A DNA stretch of 64,000 nucleotides from contig QBML01000022.1 of NCBI GenBank assembly GCA_003242085.1, positions 28,397-92,396 on the forward strand, in the 5' to 3' direction. The translations under genes and the position numbers were made by a program. How positions within the stretch are numbered: position 1 is the first letter of the stretch; each line of letters opens with the position of its first letter. Of the stretch, positions 18,089 through 29,143 are shown piece after piece. The DNA comes from Pseudanabaena frigida. GTDB taxonomy: Bacteria; Cyanobacteriota; Cyanobacteriia; Pseudanabaenales; Pseudanabaenaceae. The notes below the pieces were generated by a model. The model had not been told where the DNA came from and did not search any database. It was given only the letters and a program-made list of their open reading frames with translations.

Positions 18089-19807
18089 TTATGCCAACAA
18101 AGTTTTAAGCTTTTCCTTAAGTATTTCACTACGCTTAGTTATAAATTCATCAAAATTACTTAACTCTAAACTTACATCTGGTATTAGGTGGCTTGCCAAA
18201 AATGAAATTCTATCCTTTCTATTTTCGTCAGTTTCTTTCTTTACCCATGGGGCTAAATCTTTTTTATTCTTTGACATATTTTCATTTGCGTCAAGCATTT
18301 GAAGATTTTTCAATGAGTTATAGGTATTCCACCCATACTTTTGTTGGAGATCTTGTTCCAGTTCATTGTACTTAGAAGCTGGATGCAAATGGTCTTTATG
18401 AAAATCATTGTTCTTATAGTCAAGATTGGGGTAAAGCAGTGCCAATATAGAGAAAGCATAGGCATTATCTATCTGTGTTAACAGGATATCTTCGATAAAT
18501 TCATCAGTTATGCCTATATTTTTAATATTTATATTAATACTGTCAATCGGAAACTTCAGGGTACTAAATTCAATTGCTTCTGTTGATATATCACTAGTAA
18601 AAGCATTTCGGATTTGACTTAAAATACTGTCAGATGTACCACTGAAAACCCTTTTGATCAGAACAACATGCAACCATTTTTTTATAATTTCCCTGTCGGC
18701 AGAATATTCAACTCTTTTACTAAAGTCTTGGTATATGTTCTTATGATAAAGGTAATAAATTATGGGTATGAGCGCATTTTTGGAAGTCAGTGTTGAATCG
18801 AAAAACCCAAATGATTTCACAAGATCAAACATAGATAGAATTGTATCCCTGATTTTTTCCCACTCGTTTTCAAATGCGATGGCATTGTCTACAGAGAAAT
18901 TCGTAACTTTAAATTTAATATCTTTGCTATGTAAATATAGAAATGTTTTCAATATAAAATCTTTTGAAATTGAAAAACCTTTATCTCTTACACTATCAAC
19001 TAGATCGTAAATTTCCTTCCTTGCATCTTTATGTTTCCAATTAGCAACAGCAATAGACATAATTAGATCCGAAAAGTCCAACTTCACCCCGCCACTGTTA
19101 ATCCTAATAAATATATTTAGAGCCTTATCAATGTTTTGCTCTGTTTCAAGAAAGAAATTTATAAGAGGCTTTGTATGAATAACTTCATGTAGAGTCGATA
19201 AAGTATTTTGGGAGAAATCACTAATAATATTATGCTCTCTCAAATATCTGCTAAACTGAGCAAAACCTGAAATAGCATAAATCTCAGAAACTTTGAACCA
19301 TTTCGTTGCATCTGATCTAAGCTCATCTTCTATCAAGAATTTGAATTCATATATTCTTCCGTCTTCCTGACTCGCCAGAGGTTTTTCAATATTCAAATAC
19401 AGATGTCTAGTTGGATAAGTTCTCTCAGTATTTTCCTCTTTAACTTTTGGTCTTCGATAGGCGTAGCTTCCACGAAGTCCAATATACAGAGAGGTTAGTC
19501 TTTGCTGACCATCCAGTATTGCCGTGAAATCATTATGAACATTAGTTGGAAACTCATTGTTATGAGTCTTATAGCGCTGTCTATACTCTCTCAGAAACTG
19601 ATAAAACTTATATTTTTTTCTCGTGTCTCCTTCAACTCGCCAAAATAAAAACGAACTGATCGGATAGTTTTGCATTATTGAATCAAACAACCACTCAATT
19701 TTCTCATGACCCCATTCAAATTCACGTTGAATTGCTGGCAGTAAATATTGATTCTTCTCAATATTTTGGATAGCTGTTGCAATTGTAATTGGAGCATGAA
19801 ATGACAT
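18089..19807 (-). CDS. DUF262 + DUF1524 (HNH-like) protein, GmrSD-type family
   Basis: QYLLPAIQREFEWGHEKIEWLFDSI, ILDGQQRLTSLYIGL; C-terminal KDHLHPASKY…NLQMLDANENMSKNKKDL. Confidence 0.87.
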   Translation of the reverse strand: MSFHAPITIATAIQNIEKNQYLLPAIQREFEWGHEKIEWLFDSIMQNYPISSFLFWRVEGDTRKKYKFYQFLREYRQRYKTHNNEFPTNVHNDFTAILDGQQRLTSLYIGLRGSYAYRRPKVKEENTERTYPTRHLYLNIEKPLASQEDGRIYEFKFLIEDELRSDATKWFKVSEIYAISGFAQFSRYLREHNIISDFSQNTLSTLHEVIHTKPLINFFLETEQNIDKALNIFIRINSGGVKLDFSDLIMSIAVANWKHKDARKEIYDLVDSVRDKGFSISKDFILKTFLYLHSKDIKFKVTNFSVDNAIAFENEWEKIRDTILSMFDLVKSFGFFDSTLTSKNALIPIIYYLYHKNIYQDFSKRVEYSADREIIKKWLHVVLIKRVFSGTSDSILSQIRNAFTSDISTEAIEFSTLKFPIDSININIKNIGITDEFIEDILLTQIDNAYAFSILALLYPNLDYKNNDFHKDHLHPASKYNELEQDLQQKYGWNTYNSLKNLQMLDANENMSKNKKDLAPWVKKETDENRKDRISFLASHLIPDVSLELSNFDEFITKRSEILKEKLKTLLA

Positions 19808-19893
19808 TTCCTATTCCTCAATATTTTTTTGTTTTGTTGTCAAGTGAATATCAGATGCTGATTCTCTCTATTGTTGAAAATAGCGATCGCAAT

Positions 19894-20385
19894 CTACAAG
19901 AACCACCACATGAGCGATATGCCTAAGATAGAGCCAGCGACAACTTGTACAGGTGTGTGACCTAATAGCTCTTTGAGAGGATCGTGTTCTTCTTCAAACA
20001 CTTCCACCATGATTTGATTGAGAACCTTAGCTTGCTTACCTGCGGCGCGGCGAATACCAGCGGCATCGTACATGACGATAAAAGCGAAGACTGTAGCGAT
20101 CGCAAATTGTGGGGTGTCCCATCCTTGAGTACGACCAATCCCAGTAGCCAGTGCTGATACTAAAGCTGAATGAGAGCTAGGCATTCCCCCTGTCTCAAAC
20201 AGGATCTTAAACCTGACTTGTCGGAATTGAGCTAACTCAATTAAGATTTTGAGAATTTGGGCGGTCAGGCTAGAACATAAAGCAATTAGCAGAACTTGAT
20301 TATCGAGGATTTCGCCAACGGGATGGAGGTTCATATCAATTGCAGGAATTAGGGTCAAAAAATATTGCAAGGAATAGTGGGGCAA
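19894..20385 (-). CDS. Divergent PAP2 family (DUF212/YuiD-like) membrane protein
   Basis: ETGGMPSSHSALVSALATGIGRTQGWDTPQFAIATVFAFIVMYDAAGIRRAAGKQA. Confidence 0.9.
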   Translation of the reverse strand: MPHYSLQYFLTLIPAIDMNLHPVGEILDNQVLLIALCSSLTAQILKILIELAQFRQVRFKILFETGGMPSSHSALVSALATGIGRTQGWDTPQFAIATVFAFIVMYDAAGIRRAAGKQAKVLNQIMVEVFEEEHDPLKELLGHTPVQVVAGSILGISLMWWFL

Positions 20386-20391
20386 TGTAGT

Positions 20392-21315
20392 TTAGTTTTT
20401 ACGAGCAGTGATGTAATCGGCAAGCGCCATTAGAGGTAAAGCCGCATCGCCATAGCTAACAAGCTGAGCTTTAGCCTGTTCTACAAGCTCCTGAGCCTTT
20501 TGCTGAGACGCTTCGATACCCCATAAGCTAGGATAAGTAACTTTTTGGGCAACGAGATCTTTGCCAGCAGTTTTGCCAAGTTGCTCGGAAGTAGACGTGA
20601 TGTCTAGGATGTCATCAACGATCTGAAAAGCTAAACCAATGTTATTAGCATAGGTGGATAGGCGCGTGATGTCAGTATCATTTGCACCTGCTAGTAATGC
20701 ACCACAGATGACACAGGACTCAAGTAAGGCTGCTGTTTTATGGATATGGATAAATGTGAGGGTTTCTGCCGTCACATCTTGCTTACCTTCACATTCTAGA
20801 TCGACTACTTGACCACCGACTAAACCTGTTGCGGCGACAGCATGTCCCAAATGCGCGATTGCCTTCAAAATGCGATCGGCAGGTACGCCCTTTGTATGTT
20901 CGGCAATATATTCAAACGCATAGGCTAGTAAAGCATCCCCCGCCAAAATCGCAATATCATCGCCATAAACTTTGTGATTAGTTGGCTTACCGCGTCGAAA
21001 ATCATCATTGTCCATAGCGGGCAGATCGTCATGGATCAAGGACATTGTATGTACCATTTCCATCGCGCAAGCTGTAGGCATGGCTGATGCGCGATCGCCA
21101 CCTAATAATTCACAAGAAGCGAGGCATAGAATCGGACGTAAACGTTTGCCACCAGCCATTAGCGAGTAGCGCATAGATTCGTAAATTTTTTCGGGATAGG
21201 TAACTGTGATCGAAGCATCAAGGGCTGTTTCAACCTCTTGTTTGAGATCGCGTAAATACTTATCTAAATTAAATGCGACGGTTTGTGGCATGGCTAGCTT
21301 CAGTGATTTCGACAA
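20392..21315 (-). CDS. crtE: Geranylgeranyl diphosphate synthase
   Basis: [46 protein letters not shown]. Confidence 0.95.
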   Translation of the reverse strand: MSKSLKLAMPQTVAFNLDKYLRDLKQEVETALDASITVTYPEKIYESMRYSLMAGGKRLRPILCLASCELLGGDRASAMPTACAMEMVHTMSLIHDDLPAMDNDDFRRGKPTNHKVYGDDIAILAGDALLAYAFEYIAEHTKGVPADRILKAIAHLGHAVAATGLVGGQVVDLECEGKQDVTAETLTFIHIHKTAALLESCVICGALLAGANDTDITRLSTYANNIGLAFQIVDDILDITSTSEQLGKTAGKDLVAQKVTYPSLWGIEASQQKAQELVEQAKAQLVSYGDAALPLMALADYITARKN

Positions 21316-21446
21316 TAACTAATGGCTGGATTTGGGGAGAATTCCCAGACTTTGTAAGGGCAGTATCCAGAATGTATATTATGCAATGACTTGTGTCTCT
21401 GCCCAAGATTTTATGTTTTTGTTTTTTAGCAATTAGCTGTTAGCAA

Positions 21447-22319
21447 TTAGCTGTTGGCTTGATGCTTTTGCTTGTAGCTGCACACCGTATTGTGTAGAAG
21501 CATGGTCACTGTCATCGGCCCTACGCCACCGGGGACGGGGGTGATGTGGGAGGCTACTTTGCTGACATTGGCATAGTCGACATCGCCGACTAGTCGGGAT
21601 TTGCCTTCGTAGTCGGTGATGCGATTAATGCCCACATCGATTACTACTGCGTCAGGCTTAACCATCTCGGCGGTAATAAATTCAGGTCTACCGATCGCTG
21701 CTACTAAGATGTCAGCTTTACTGGTAATCTCGGCAAGATTTTTAGTGCGAGAATGAGCGATCGTGACTGTGGCATTTTCTTCGAGCAGCATCAAAGCAAC
21801 GGGTTTACCAACGAGAATACTGCGTCCAACCACAACGGCATTTTTACCAGCAATATCAATTTTGGCTGAGGCTAATAGCTCCATTACCCCCGCAGGTGTG
21901 CAGCTCCGCAAGCCAACTTCACCCCTTGCTAATTTTCCTAAGTTGTTAGGATGCAGTCCATCAGCATCTTTATCAGGAGCGAGACGATTTAAGAGGGCGA
22001 TCGAATCCAGATTTTCAGGTAAAGGTAGCTGAATCAAGATGCCATCTACGCGATCGTCGGCATTCAATTCATCGATAACCTGCTCTAGTTCCGACTGAGT
22101 AACGCTAGCAGGAAAATGTTTGCCAAAAGATGCGATCCCAACTTTATGGCAAGCAGTTTCTTTGTTTCGTACATAGGCAGCACTAGCTGGATTGTCTCCC
22201 ACCATTAATACTGCTAAACCCGGAGGGCGACCATATTTGGGTTGTAATTGTGCTACCTCTTCAGCGATCGCTGCTTGCATCTTTTTAGCAAGTGCCTTGC
22301 CATCAATAATTACTGCCAT
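21447..22319 (-). CDS. folD: Methylenetetrahydrofolate dehydrogenase/cyclohydrolase
   Basis: [72 protein letters not shown]. Confidence 0.97.
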   Translation of the reverse strand: MAVIIDGKALAKKMQAAIAEEVAQLQPKYGRPPGLAVLMVGDNPASAAYVRNKETACHKVGIASFGKHFPASVTQSELEQVIDELNADDRVDGILIQLPLPENLDSIALLNRLAPDKDADGLHPNNLGKLARGEVGLRSCTPAGVMELLASAKIDIAGKNAVVVGRSILVGKPVALMLLEENATVTIAHSRTKNLAEITSKADILVAAIGRPEFITAEMVKPDAVVIDVGINRITDYEGKSRLVGDVDYANVSKVASHITPVPGGVGPMTVTMLLHNTVCSYKQKHQANS

Positions 22320-22404
22320 AAAATGCTATTAAATTTCTTTGAGTTCGTTACCCAGTACTTAAACGATTGTATCGTTCTAAACGAACATTTCTGCTGCTTT
22401 TATA

Positions 22405-22463
22405 GGTAAAGTCCAAAACCTACACCGTGCACTGTACGTGAGGTGCAGGTTTTGGACTTTACC
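22405..22463. repeat. Long palindrome in divergent folD/GGDEF intergenic region
   Basis: GGTAAAGTCCAAAACCTACACC … GGTGCAGGTTTTGGACTTTACC, 21/22 arm match. Confidence 0.9.
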
Positions 22464-22522
22464 GAGGTACTGATGACTGTCAATCAGATTGATAATCCTT
22501 ATGTAGTTAGCCCCCAACTGCC

Positions 22523-23599
22523 ATGACTTTGACGACGGACGATCCTATAGAAATCCTCAAAAGAAAAGCTGTAATTTTTATTTTGGGGGTTATGATTGTC
22601 GGCGGAATAATCGCCAGCTTTTTGCATAGTTTAGAGGCAAAAACTCACCCAATTTCATTAATAATTCCTCCAGTCACTGTTGTCATATGCTTGGGCACCC
22701 TGATTTATCTACTTAAGCATCCCCAGAAGATCTATTTAGCAATAAAAATTATCTTGGGATGGAGCAGTTTTATTGTTGTATTTCCAGAATATTTTTTTGT
22801 AATTGAGGCTTTTTTAAATCCCGACAAGCTTTTAATCGATTCTTTACCGCCAATTTCATCTGGCATTTTTCTACTGACTACAAGCATGATTGTTTTCCTG
22901 CGTCCGAAGAGGTTGCTGGGATTGATAATTTTGCTATGGGTAGTTATTGCATCTCCAATTGTTATCTATTTGATCTTTCATTTCCAAGAATTAAAAACAC
23001 CTAGAGGGATCGATCTAATTGTTACGCTCGTTCCTGCTATGGGTATCAATATATTTTTAGTGACCTTTTATGCAAGGCTTCAAGATGCGTTTAATCAGAT
23101 TTGTATGGAGCGATTTCATTTCAAAGAGGTTTCAGAAAAAGATGCGCTAACTGGTAGCTTTAACCGAGGCGCAGGAGAAAAAATACTTCAAAATTTAATC
23201 GATCAACGCGAGCAAAGTATTGGCATCATTTTGTGTGACATCGATCGCTTTAAGCAAGTGAATGATAACTACGGTCATTTGATCGGCGATCGCGTTCTCC
23301 AAACTATTGCTCGATGCTGTCAGGCGCACCTACGCAAGCAAGATATTCTGATTCGCTGGGGCGGAGAAGAATTTGTAATCGTGGTTACAGGGGACAGCCA
23401 ACAAGAATTAGAGAATTTAGCTGAGCGTTTAAGGTTTATTGTTGCCGAGCAACAAATACCTGAGGTGGGCAGAGTGACGGCTTCCTTTGGGGTTGCGATT
23501 TTAAAACCCCATGAAAATTTAATTCAGCTTTTTGCCAGAGCTGACAGGGCGCTATATCAAGCTAAAGATTGGGGGCGCAATCAAGTAGTTCTTGCCTAA
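22523..23599 (+). CDS. Membrane-bound GGDEF diguanylate cyclase
   Basis: Multiple hydrophobic segments; DALTGSFNRGAGEK, LCDIDRFKQVNDNYGH, IRWGGEEFVIVV. Confidence 0.93.
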   Translation: MTLTTDDPIEILKRKAVIFILGVMIVGGIIASFLHSLEAKTHPISLIIPPVTVVICLGTLIYLLKHPQKIYLAIKIILGWSSFIVVFPEYFFVIEAFLNPDKLLIDSLPPISSGIFLLTTSMIVFLRPKRLLGLIILLWVVIASPIVIYLIFHFQELKTPRGIDLIVTLVPAMGINIFLVTFYARLQDAFNQICMERFHFKEVSEKDALTGSFNRGAGEKILQNLIDQREQSIGIILCDIDRFKQVNDNYGHLIGDRVLQTIARCCQAHLRKQDILIRWGGEEFVIVVTGDSQQELENLAERLRFIVAEQQIPEVGRVTASFGVAILKPHENLIQLFARADRALYQAKDWGRNQVVLA

Positions 23600-23607
23600 A
23601 TAAATTA

Positions 23608-23665
23608 AAACCCAAAAGACTGTGTGGGCGCACGCGTAGCGTGCGCCACACAGTCTTTTGGGTTT
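23608..23665. repeat. Intergenic palindrome
   Basis: AAACCCAAAAGACTGTGTGGGCGCACGC … GCGTGCGCCACACAGTCTTTTGGGTTT (one G bulge). Confidence 0.9.
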
Positions 23666-23712
23666 GCGTCTAGCTACTTAATTCTTTGCATTGCATAAGT
23701 TATCCAAAAACT

Positions 23713-23751
23713 AGAAGAGAGTTGCGGCGCAAACCACCGCAACTCTCTTCT
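23713..23751. repeat. Intergenic palindrome followed by T-rich run; possible terminator
   Basis: AGAAGAGAGTTGCGG CGCAAACCA CCGCAACTCTCTTCT then GTTTTTTAT. Confidence 0.85.
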
Positions 23752-23834
23752 GTTTTTTATAGCGATCGCTATAAAAACAAAGCTAGGATGTCCGACTTCA
23801 GATAAACTAATAACTGAAAGTAACTAAAAGTGTT

Positions 23835-25091
23835 ATGGCGATTGTTTCTGAGAATACAAAAAGCACACAAAACGGCAAAGCCGAGACTAATTTAACAACC
23901 AGTAATGATGGTAGCGAAAATCTTGGTGTAATTGTCAGACGCAAAACTCGCCCCGTGCAAGTAGGTAATATCACCATTGGGGGAAGTTCACCCGTTGTCG
24001 TCCAATCGATGATTAACGAAGACACCCTAGATATCGATGGCTCCGTCGCAGGAATTCGTCGTTTGCATGAAATAGGCTGCGAAATTGTGCGTGTCACCGT
24101 CCCAAGCATGGCTCATGCCGCCGCCCTTTCAGAAATTCGCCAAAAGCTTAAACGTACTTACCTAGATGTGCCGCTAGTTGCCGATGTCCACCACAACGGC
24201 ATGAAAATTGCCCTCGAAGTCGCTAAGCATATTCACAAAGTACGGATCAATCCAGGGCTATATGTATTCGAGAAGCCTAAAGCTAATCGTACCGAATATA
24301 CCCAATCAGAATTTGACGAAATCGCTGAAAAAGTTCGTGATACCCTCAAGCCTCTAGTCTTGTCTCTCAAAGAACAAGGTAAGGCGATGCGAATCGGCGT
24401 AAATCATGGATCTCTAGCCGAACGGATGCTCTTTACCTATGGCGATACTCCTCAGGGTATGGTGGAATCAGCGATCGAGTTTATCCGTATCTGCGAAGAT
24501 CTCGACTTCCGAAATATTGTTATTTCCATGAAAGCCTCGCGCGTTCCCGTGATGATCGCAGCCTATCAACAGATGGTTAAGCGCATGGACGCTCTTGGGA
24601 TGGACTATCCTTTGCACTTAGGTGTGACTGAAGCAGGTGATGGTGAATATGGGCGGATCAAGTCCACTGCTGGTATCGCTACACTACTCTCTCAAGGTAT
24701 TGGTGATACCATCCGCGTCTCCCTCACTGAAGCCCCTGAGAAAGAGATCCCAGTCTGCTATAGCATTCTCCAATCTCTCGGACTTCGCAAAACGATGGTG
24801 GAGTATGTTGCTTGTCCATCCTGTGGGCGCACTTTGTTTAACCTCGAAGAAGTGTTGCATAAGGTTCGTGAAGCCACCAGTCATCTTGTTGGACTTGATA
24901 TCGCTGTAATGGGTTGCATCGTCAATGGACCTGGTGAAATGGCAGATGCTGACTATGGCTATGTTGGTAAAACTCCTGGGATTATTTCGCTCTATCGCGG
25001 TAAAGAAGAAATTAAGCGCGTCCCTGAAGCAGAAGGGGTAGAGCAATTAATCGCTTTAATTAAATCCGACGATCGCTGGGTCGATCCATAA
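23835..25091 (+). CDS. ispG: 4-hydroxy-3-methylbut-2-enyl diphosphate synthase
   Basis: [85 protein letters not shown]. Confidence 0.97.
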   Translation: MAIVSENTKSTQNGKAETNLTTSNDGSENLGVIVRRKTRPVQVGNITIGGSSPVVVQSMINEDTLDIDGSVAGIRRLHEIGCEIVRVTVPSMAHAAALSEIRQKLKRTYLDVPLVADVHHNGMKIALEVAKHIHKVRINPGLYVFEKPKANRTEYTQSEFDEIAEKVRDTLKPLVLSLKEQGKAMRIGVNHGSLAERMLFTYGDTPQGMVESAIEFIRICEDLDFRNIVISMKASRVPVMIAAYQQMVKRMDALGMDYPLHLGVTEAGDGEYGRIKSTAGIATLLSQGIGDTIRVSLTEAPEKEIPVCYSILQSLGLRKTMVEYVACPSCGRTLFNLEEVLHKVREATSHLVGLDIAVMGCIVNGPGEMADADYGYVGKTPGIISLYRGKEEIKRVPEAEGVEQLIALIKSDDRWVDP

Positions 25092-25121
25092 TCAAAAGGG
25101 GCGCTTCGCGCCCCTTTTGAT
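25091..25121. terminator. Hairpin between convergent ispG and glycosyltransferase; bidirectional terminator candidate
   Basis: ATCAAAAGGGGCGC TTC GCGCCCCTTTTGAT. Confidence 0.7.
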
Positions 25122-26291
25122 TTATAAAATTGCGGCTAAAGCTTGTTTTAGCCCAATAATCACGCGCTCATAGGAATAATCTGCCACAATCTTTTTGCTT
25201 TCCTCGCCCCAAAGTTTTAGGCGATCGCGATCGCTCATTGCCTCCTGCAAACAAGCCGCCAAAGCATCAATATTTCCTGCCTCAAAAATTAAGCCATTCT
25301 CCCAAGGTCTAACCAAGTCCGCCGCACATCCAACATGGTTACTTACTATTACTGGCTTCCCCATACACATTGCCTCATTAATTGCCAGCCCCCATGTCTC
25401 ACTGCTGCCATAACTGGGCAAAACAAATAAGTCTCCAGCAGCATAAGTGCGTGGCATTAGCGACTGATTTTGGAATGGGGCAAAATAAATGCGATCGCTA
25501 TGCTTTGCTAAATCTCGTATTTCTGGTTCCAATTTCCCAGCACCAACCAATAGCAGTGATACCGAATCTAACTTCGCATTGATAAAAGCCTTAATTAGAT
25601 CCAAAGGACATTTCTTTTCTTCAAACTTTCCCGCAAATAGAATTACTGCATCTCGCTCAGGAATACCAAGCTCCTGTTTCCAAATATTTGCTTGCTCAAC
25701 TGCACTGCTAAGGGCAGAAAAACGATCTCGATTGATCGCATGGGGAGCGAAAAATAACTTGTTTGCTGGCACAAAATGATACTGAAAGTAATCATGATTT
25801 GCTTTGCCAACATATAAACAAGCAGAAAATTTTTCAAATATTTTTGCTATAAATAAACGTTTTAAATTACTTTTTAAATCATTTTTAGGTAAAATTCGAT
25901 GAGAATCACCACGAAATATAATTGGAATATCTATATGTCGTAGCTGCCACAAAAAATTATAAATACTTGCATAGTTATAGGAAACTGTGAGTAATACGAC
26001 ATCGGGCTTAAAGTCTAATACTTGTTTGGCAAGACTCGGATTTTGTAAGCCAAATATGTGATGAGTGCCTCGATCTTTACTAGTATTATGTACAAACTCA
26101 AATTCATATCCATCCATCAGTGGAATATCCCACTTTACAGATTGATTAAACCCTAAATCTAATTGATTTGTAATACCGAAATTCCATAGATAGAAAACTC
26201 TAATATTAAAAAAATTATCCTGAGATATACACCGAAAAAGTGGTGCATAGTATTGAATAGGATGTGAAGCAACAATTGCTAAGTTAACCAC
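25122..26291 (-). CDS. Glycosyltransferase family 4
   Basis: ILFAGKFEEKKCPLDLIKAF…LFVLPSYGSSETWGLAINEAMCMGKPVIVS. Confidence 0.9.
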   Translation of the reverse strand: MVNLAIVASHPIQYYAPLFRCISQDNFFNIRVFYLWNFGITNQLDLGFNQSVKWDIPLMDGYEFEFVHNTSKDRGTHHIFGLQNPSLAKQVLDFKPDVVLLTVSYNYASIYNFLWQLRHIDIPIIFRGDSHRILPKNDLKSNLKRLFIAKIFEKFSACLYVGKANHDYFQYHFVPANKLFFAPHAINRDRFSALSSAVEQANIWKQELGIPERDAVILFAGKFEEKKCPLDLIKAFINAKLDSVSLLLVGAGKLEPEIRDLAKHSDRIYFAPFQNQSLMPRTYAAGDLFVLPSYGSSETWGLAINEAMCMGKPVIVSNHVGCAADLVRPWENGLIFEAGNIDALAACLQEAMSDRDRLKLWGEESKKIVADYSYERVIIGLKQALAAIL

Positions 26292-26301
26292 TGACTAACT
26301 A

Positions 26302-27768
26302 TTAACTCTCTATAGTTTCTAGCTTTTGCACTTTCATAAAGAAGAATACAAATACAAATAATGTTACTGTGGATTGAAATAAAGCAGCTACATATACCCC
26401 TGCTGTAAACTCAGTTTGGAAAGCATAACTCAGAACTAAAATTGCAAACAAATAGCGATCGCTAAATATAGGAGCATTGATACTAAGTAGCGAAACATAT
26501 CCATATCCTGCGCCACAAATAAAAGCTAATAAACCACATCCCAAAAGACCATAGTTTGCGTAGGCTTCCGCTAGTAGCCCCCACCCAATAGTTGTAGTTT
26601 GTGTATCCTTACGAGTTTGCCTACCATAATAAATATTTAATATGTACGTTCCTTCGTGACTAGTGATTTTGCTTTCATTTAAAATACGAGGAACGAGTAA
26701 TTGTGGAATAAGTGCGTAAGTGTAACCATCAAGTAATGGCAAACCTTTTTCTGTCATTGATTGTGTCAATAAAATTTGTTGGAAAACACTAGCACGATCG
26801 AGAATTGACTGTTCTGATTCTGTACGATCTTCCTCTTTAGCAGACAATGATTTAATACCAAAATCTATCCACTCTATATACCTAGATGGGTACTGCCAAG
26901 GTTGTATAGGTTGTTGCCAATATAATTCTCTAATTGAAGCTTTTCCTGCATGTAATACAGCAAATAAACTCATCACAATCACAATTGAGATCCAGGGAAA
27001 TCTGCCTTTTCCCAACGAGTAACCTACAACTGCAATTAAGAATAATGTTAAAGAAGCTACTAGTAAAAGAGAGATAGAATTGATTAGTAAACTTGATGTT
27101 ACGAGAATAAGATAAAAAACTTTTTTGATCTGAGTTAATTTATTAGCCCCAAATCTGTAGGACATAGCGAAGGTAGCGATCGCTGTTAGACCTAAAATCG
27201 CACCCCGTATTAGAGAAAATGAACCTACATCTATAGATATCCAACCAGCTAAATTAAATAAATTATATAAGTTGCCTAGGAATAAAATTCCGATAAATAT
27301 ACTATCGCCTTTTCTAATATCTAGGGTTCTATAGTGAGTTTTAGATTGTGGAAATTTATTAACAAACTGATACCATATTAATGTTGATAATAAAAGAAAT
27401 GCTGCAACTGTTGTGCTGGCAAAAAATCTTTCAGAAGTATTGTAAGTAAATACTAAAGGGTTCCCAGACATTAAAGGGATAGCACAAGTCCAGATATATG
27501 TAACTGAAAAAAGTGGGAAAATTGGAATGCCAAAAGCTTTTCCAGTGCACCAAAGATAAACCGAAAGTGTAGAAGATACCGAGATAAAGAAAGCTCCAAA
27601 TATATCTTCAGCCGCAATTAATGGACTGTTAAAAGCTTTGAAAACTGCGAAAGCAATATACACTCCTAAGAGAAGCCAGAAAAAAGGCAATAGATTGCGT
27701 TGACTATTGCGATTATTTATCTTTGTCTGTTGAGTATCATGGGTTGGCGCGGGAAATTGCTTAAGCAT
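26302..27768 (-). CDS. Wzy-like O-antigen/oligosaccharide polymerase membrane protein
   Basis: About 10 or more hydrophobic segments; location in polysaccharide cluster; TTIGWGLLAEAYANYGLLG pattern. Confidence 0.75.
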   Translation of the reverse strand: MLKQFPAPTHDTQQTKINNRNSQRNLLPFFWLLLGVYIAFAVFKAFNSPLIAAEDIFGAFFISVSSTLSVYLWCTGKAFGIPIFPLFSVTYIWTCAIPLMSGNPLVFTYNTSERFFASTTVAAFLLLSTLIWYQFVNKFPQSKTHYRTLDIRKGDSIFIGILFLGNLYNLFNLAGWISIDVGSFSLIRGAILGLTAIATFAMSYRFGANKLTQIKKVFYLILVTSSLLINSISLLLVASLTLFLIAVVGYSLGKGRFPWISIVIVMSLFAVLHAGKASIRELYWQQPIQPWQYPSRYIEWIDFGIKSLSAKEEDRTESEQSILDRASVFQQILLTQSMTEKGLPLLDGYTYALIPQLLVPRILNESKITSHEGTYILNIYYGRQTRKDTQTTTIGWGLLAEAYANYGLLGCGLLAFICGAGYGYVSLLSINAPIFSDRYLFAILVLSYAFQTEFTAGVYVAALFQSTVTLFVFVFFFMKVQKLETIES

Positions 27769-27774
27769 AGATAT

Positions 27775-29073
27775 TCAAGAAGATATATATCGATCAAAAA
27801 TAGCACATTGCTGTCGAGTCATTTCTCTAGCTGTATAGGGATTGAATGCTTGCCAATCAGTAGTTGGAGTATAGTCTTGAGACTGAGATAATAGCCAATC
27901 GAGTTTAGCAATTAGTTGCTCCAGAATGTTAGTAGTAGCATGGTCGTTAAACGTAACTATTTGTCCTGCTTGGCAAGACTCAATCACTTTTACTACGAGA
28001 CTCTGTTGATGCAGAATTGCTAAAATTGGCTTGCGAGCAAGAATACATGGATAAATTTTTGACGCAGAATAGCTTTTATCGTCAGAGCCAATTAATAAAA
28101 TGGCATGGCTGTCTGTTAATACTTGTAGTGCTTCAAAATAGGGAATCCGTTGAGGATGTTCAGTTACGATTTCATCAAGATTGTAAGATTTAGCGATCGC
28201 TTCTATCTCTTTATTACGATCGAAAATCGAATATTTAGTGCCAACAAAATGTAGCTTGATTTTTTGCCATGCTTCAGGCAATAGTTGACGATGCGTTTGA
28301 ATTGCCGAAAAAAGAGATTTGAGACTAAATGACATATCATCTCCCCCTCTCCCAACATATACCCAATGCTTGTATCCATCATTTGGATCGAATATTGTTT
28401 GTTGAATATTCAAACTGGGCAATATTTCAAAATCTTTTTCGGGTGCGCCAAAGGGTAAAACAGTAAATTTTTCTTCATGTAACCAAGAATATCGTTGCTT
28501 TAGTGTTTTGGGATATTCGGGTGAGACAGTTATTATATGGCTTGATTTTTTTAGAACGAATGGTTCTAAAATTCTAGCTAATGTCTGAGCAGTTTTGTAT
28601 TTAAGCTTTCCACCTGGTGGAGTAATGTTAGTGCGATCGTAATAATCATTTAGCCAAGGATCTTGAAAGTCTAAAATATAGGGTATTTTGTATCGTTCTA
28701 ACCAATATCGACCTAGCACCATGGTTATAAATACAGTAGTAGAAAAGTAAACTAAATCGATAGAATTTTTTTCTAAATATTTAGAAATCTTCTGTATTAA
28801 AAAAGGTGTTGACCTAAATGCTAAATCCCCCATTCCTAACTTGCGAGAAAATTTGGGTGAAATCGCGTAAGACTTAATAATTTCTATGTTTGATGGAATA
28901 GTTAAACTTAAATAAGGATCGACTACACCTTCAATGAAGTCAGGATCTACACATAATACTATAGACTCCCATCCAAACTCTGCAAAGTATGGCAAGGACA
29001 TTCTGATTCTCTGATGATCGGCAGCATTGATTGGTGGGAAGTTTGGACTAACGATCAGAACTCGATGATTCAT
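27775..29073 (-). CDS. Glycosyltransferase (GT4-like)
   Basis: HRVLIVSPNFPPINAADHQRIRM…ILDFQDPWLNDYYDR…HIITVSPEYPKTL. Confidence 0.85.
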   Translation of the reverse strand: MNHRVLIVSPNFPPINAADHQRIRMSLPYFAEFGWESIVLCVDPDFIEGVVDPYLSLTIPSNIEIIKSYAISPKFSRKLGMGDLAFRSTPFLIQKISKYLEKNSIDLVYFSTTVFITMVLGRYWLERYKIPYILDFQDPWLNDYYDRTNITPPGGKLKYKTAQTLARILEPFVLKKSSHIITVSPEYPKTLKQRYSWLHEEKFTVLPFGAPEKDFEILPSLNIQQTIFDPNDGYKHWVYVGRGGDDMSFSLKSLFSAIQTHRQLLPEAWQKIKLHFVGTKYSIFDRNKEIEAIAKSYNLDEIVTEHPQRIPYFEALQVLTDSHAILLIGSDDKSYSASKIYPCILARKPILAILHQQSLVVKVIESCQAGQIVTFNDHATTNILEQLIAKLDWLLSQSQDYTPTTDWQAFNPYTAREMTRQQCAIFDRYISS

Positions 29074-29143
29074 TTATTAGTTTTAAATCTGAAAATAGAT
29101 TGTTCTGAATTTATATAAAAACTAGTTATTTGTACTCAAAATA

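Noticed and set aside
24684-25046. 120-aa minus-strand ORF opposite ispG
   Set aside because: Antisense to a highly conserved gene; no recognisable domain
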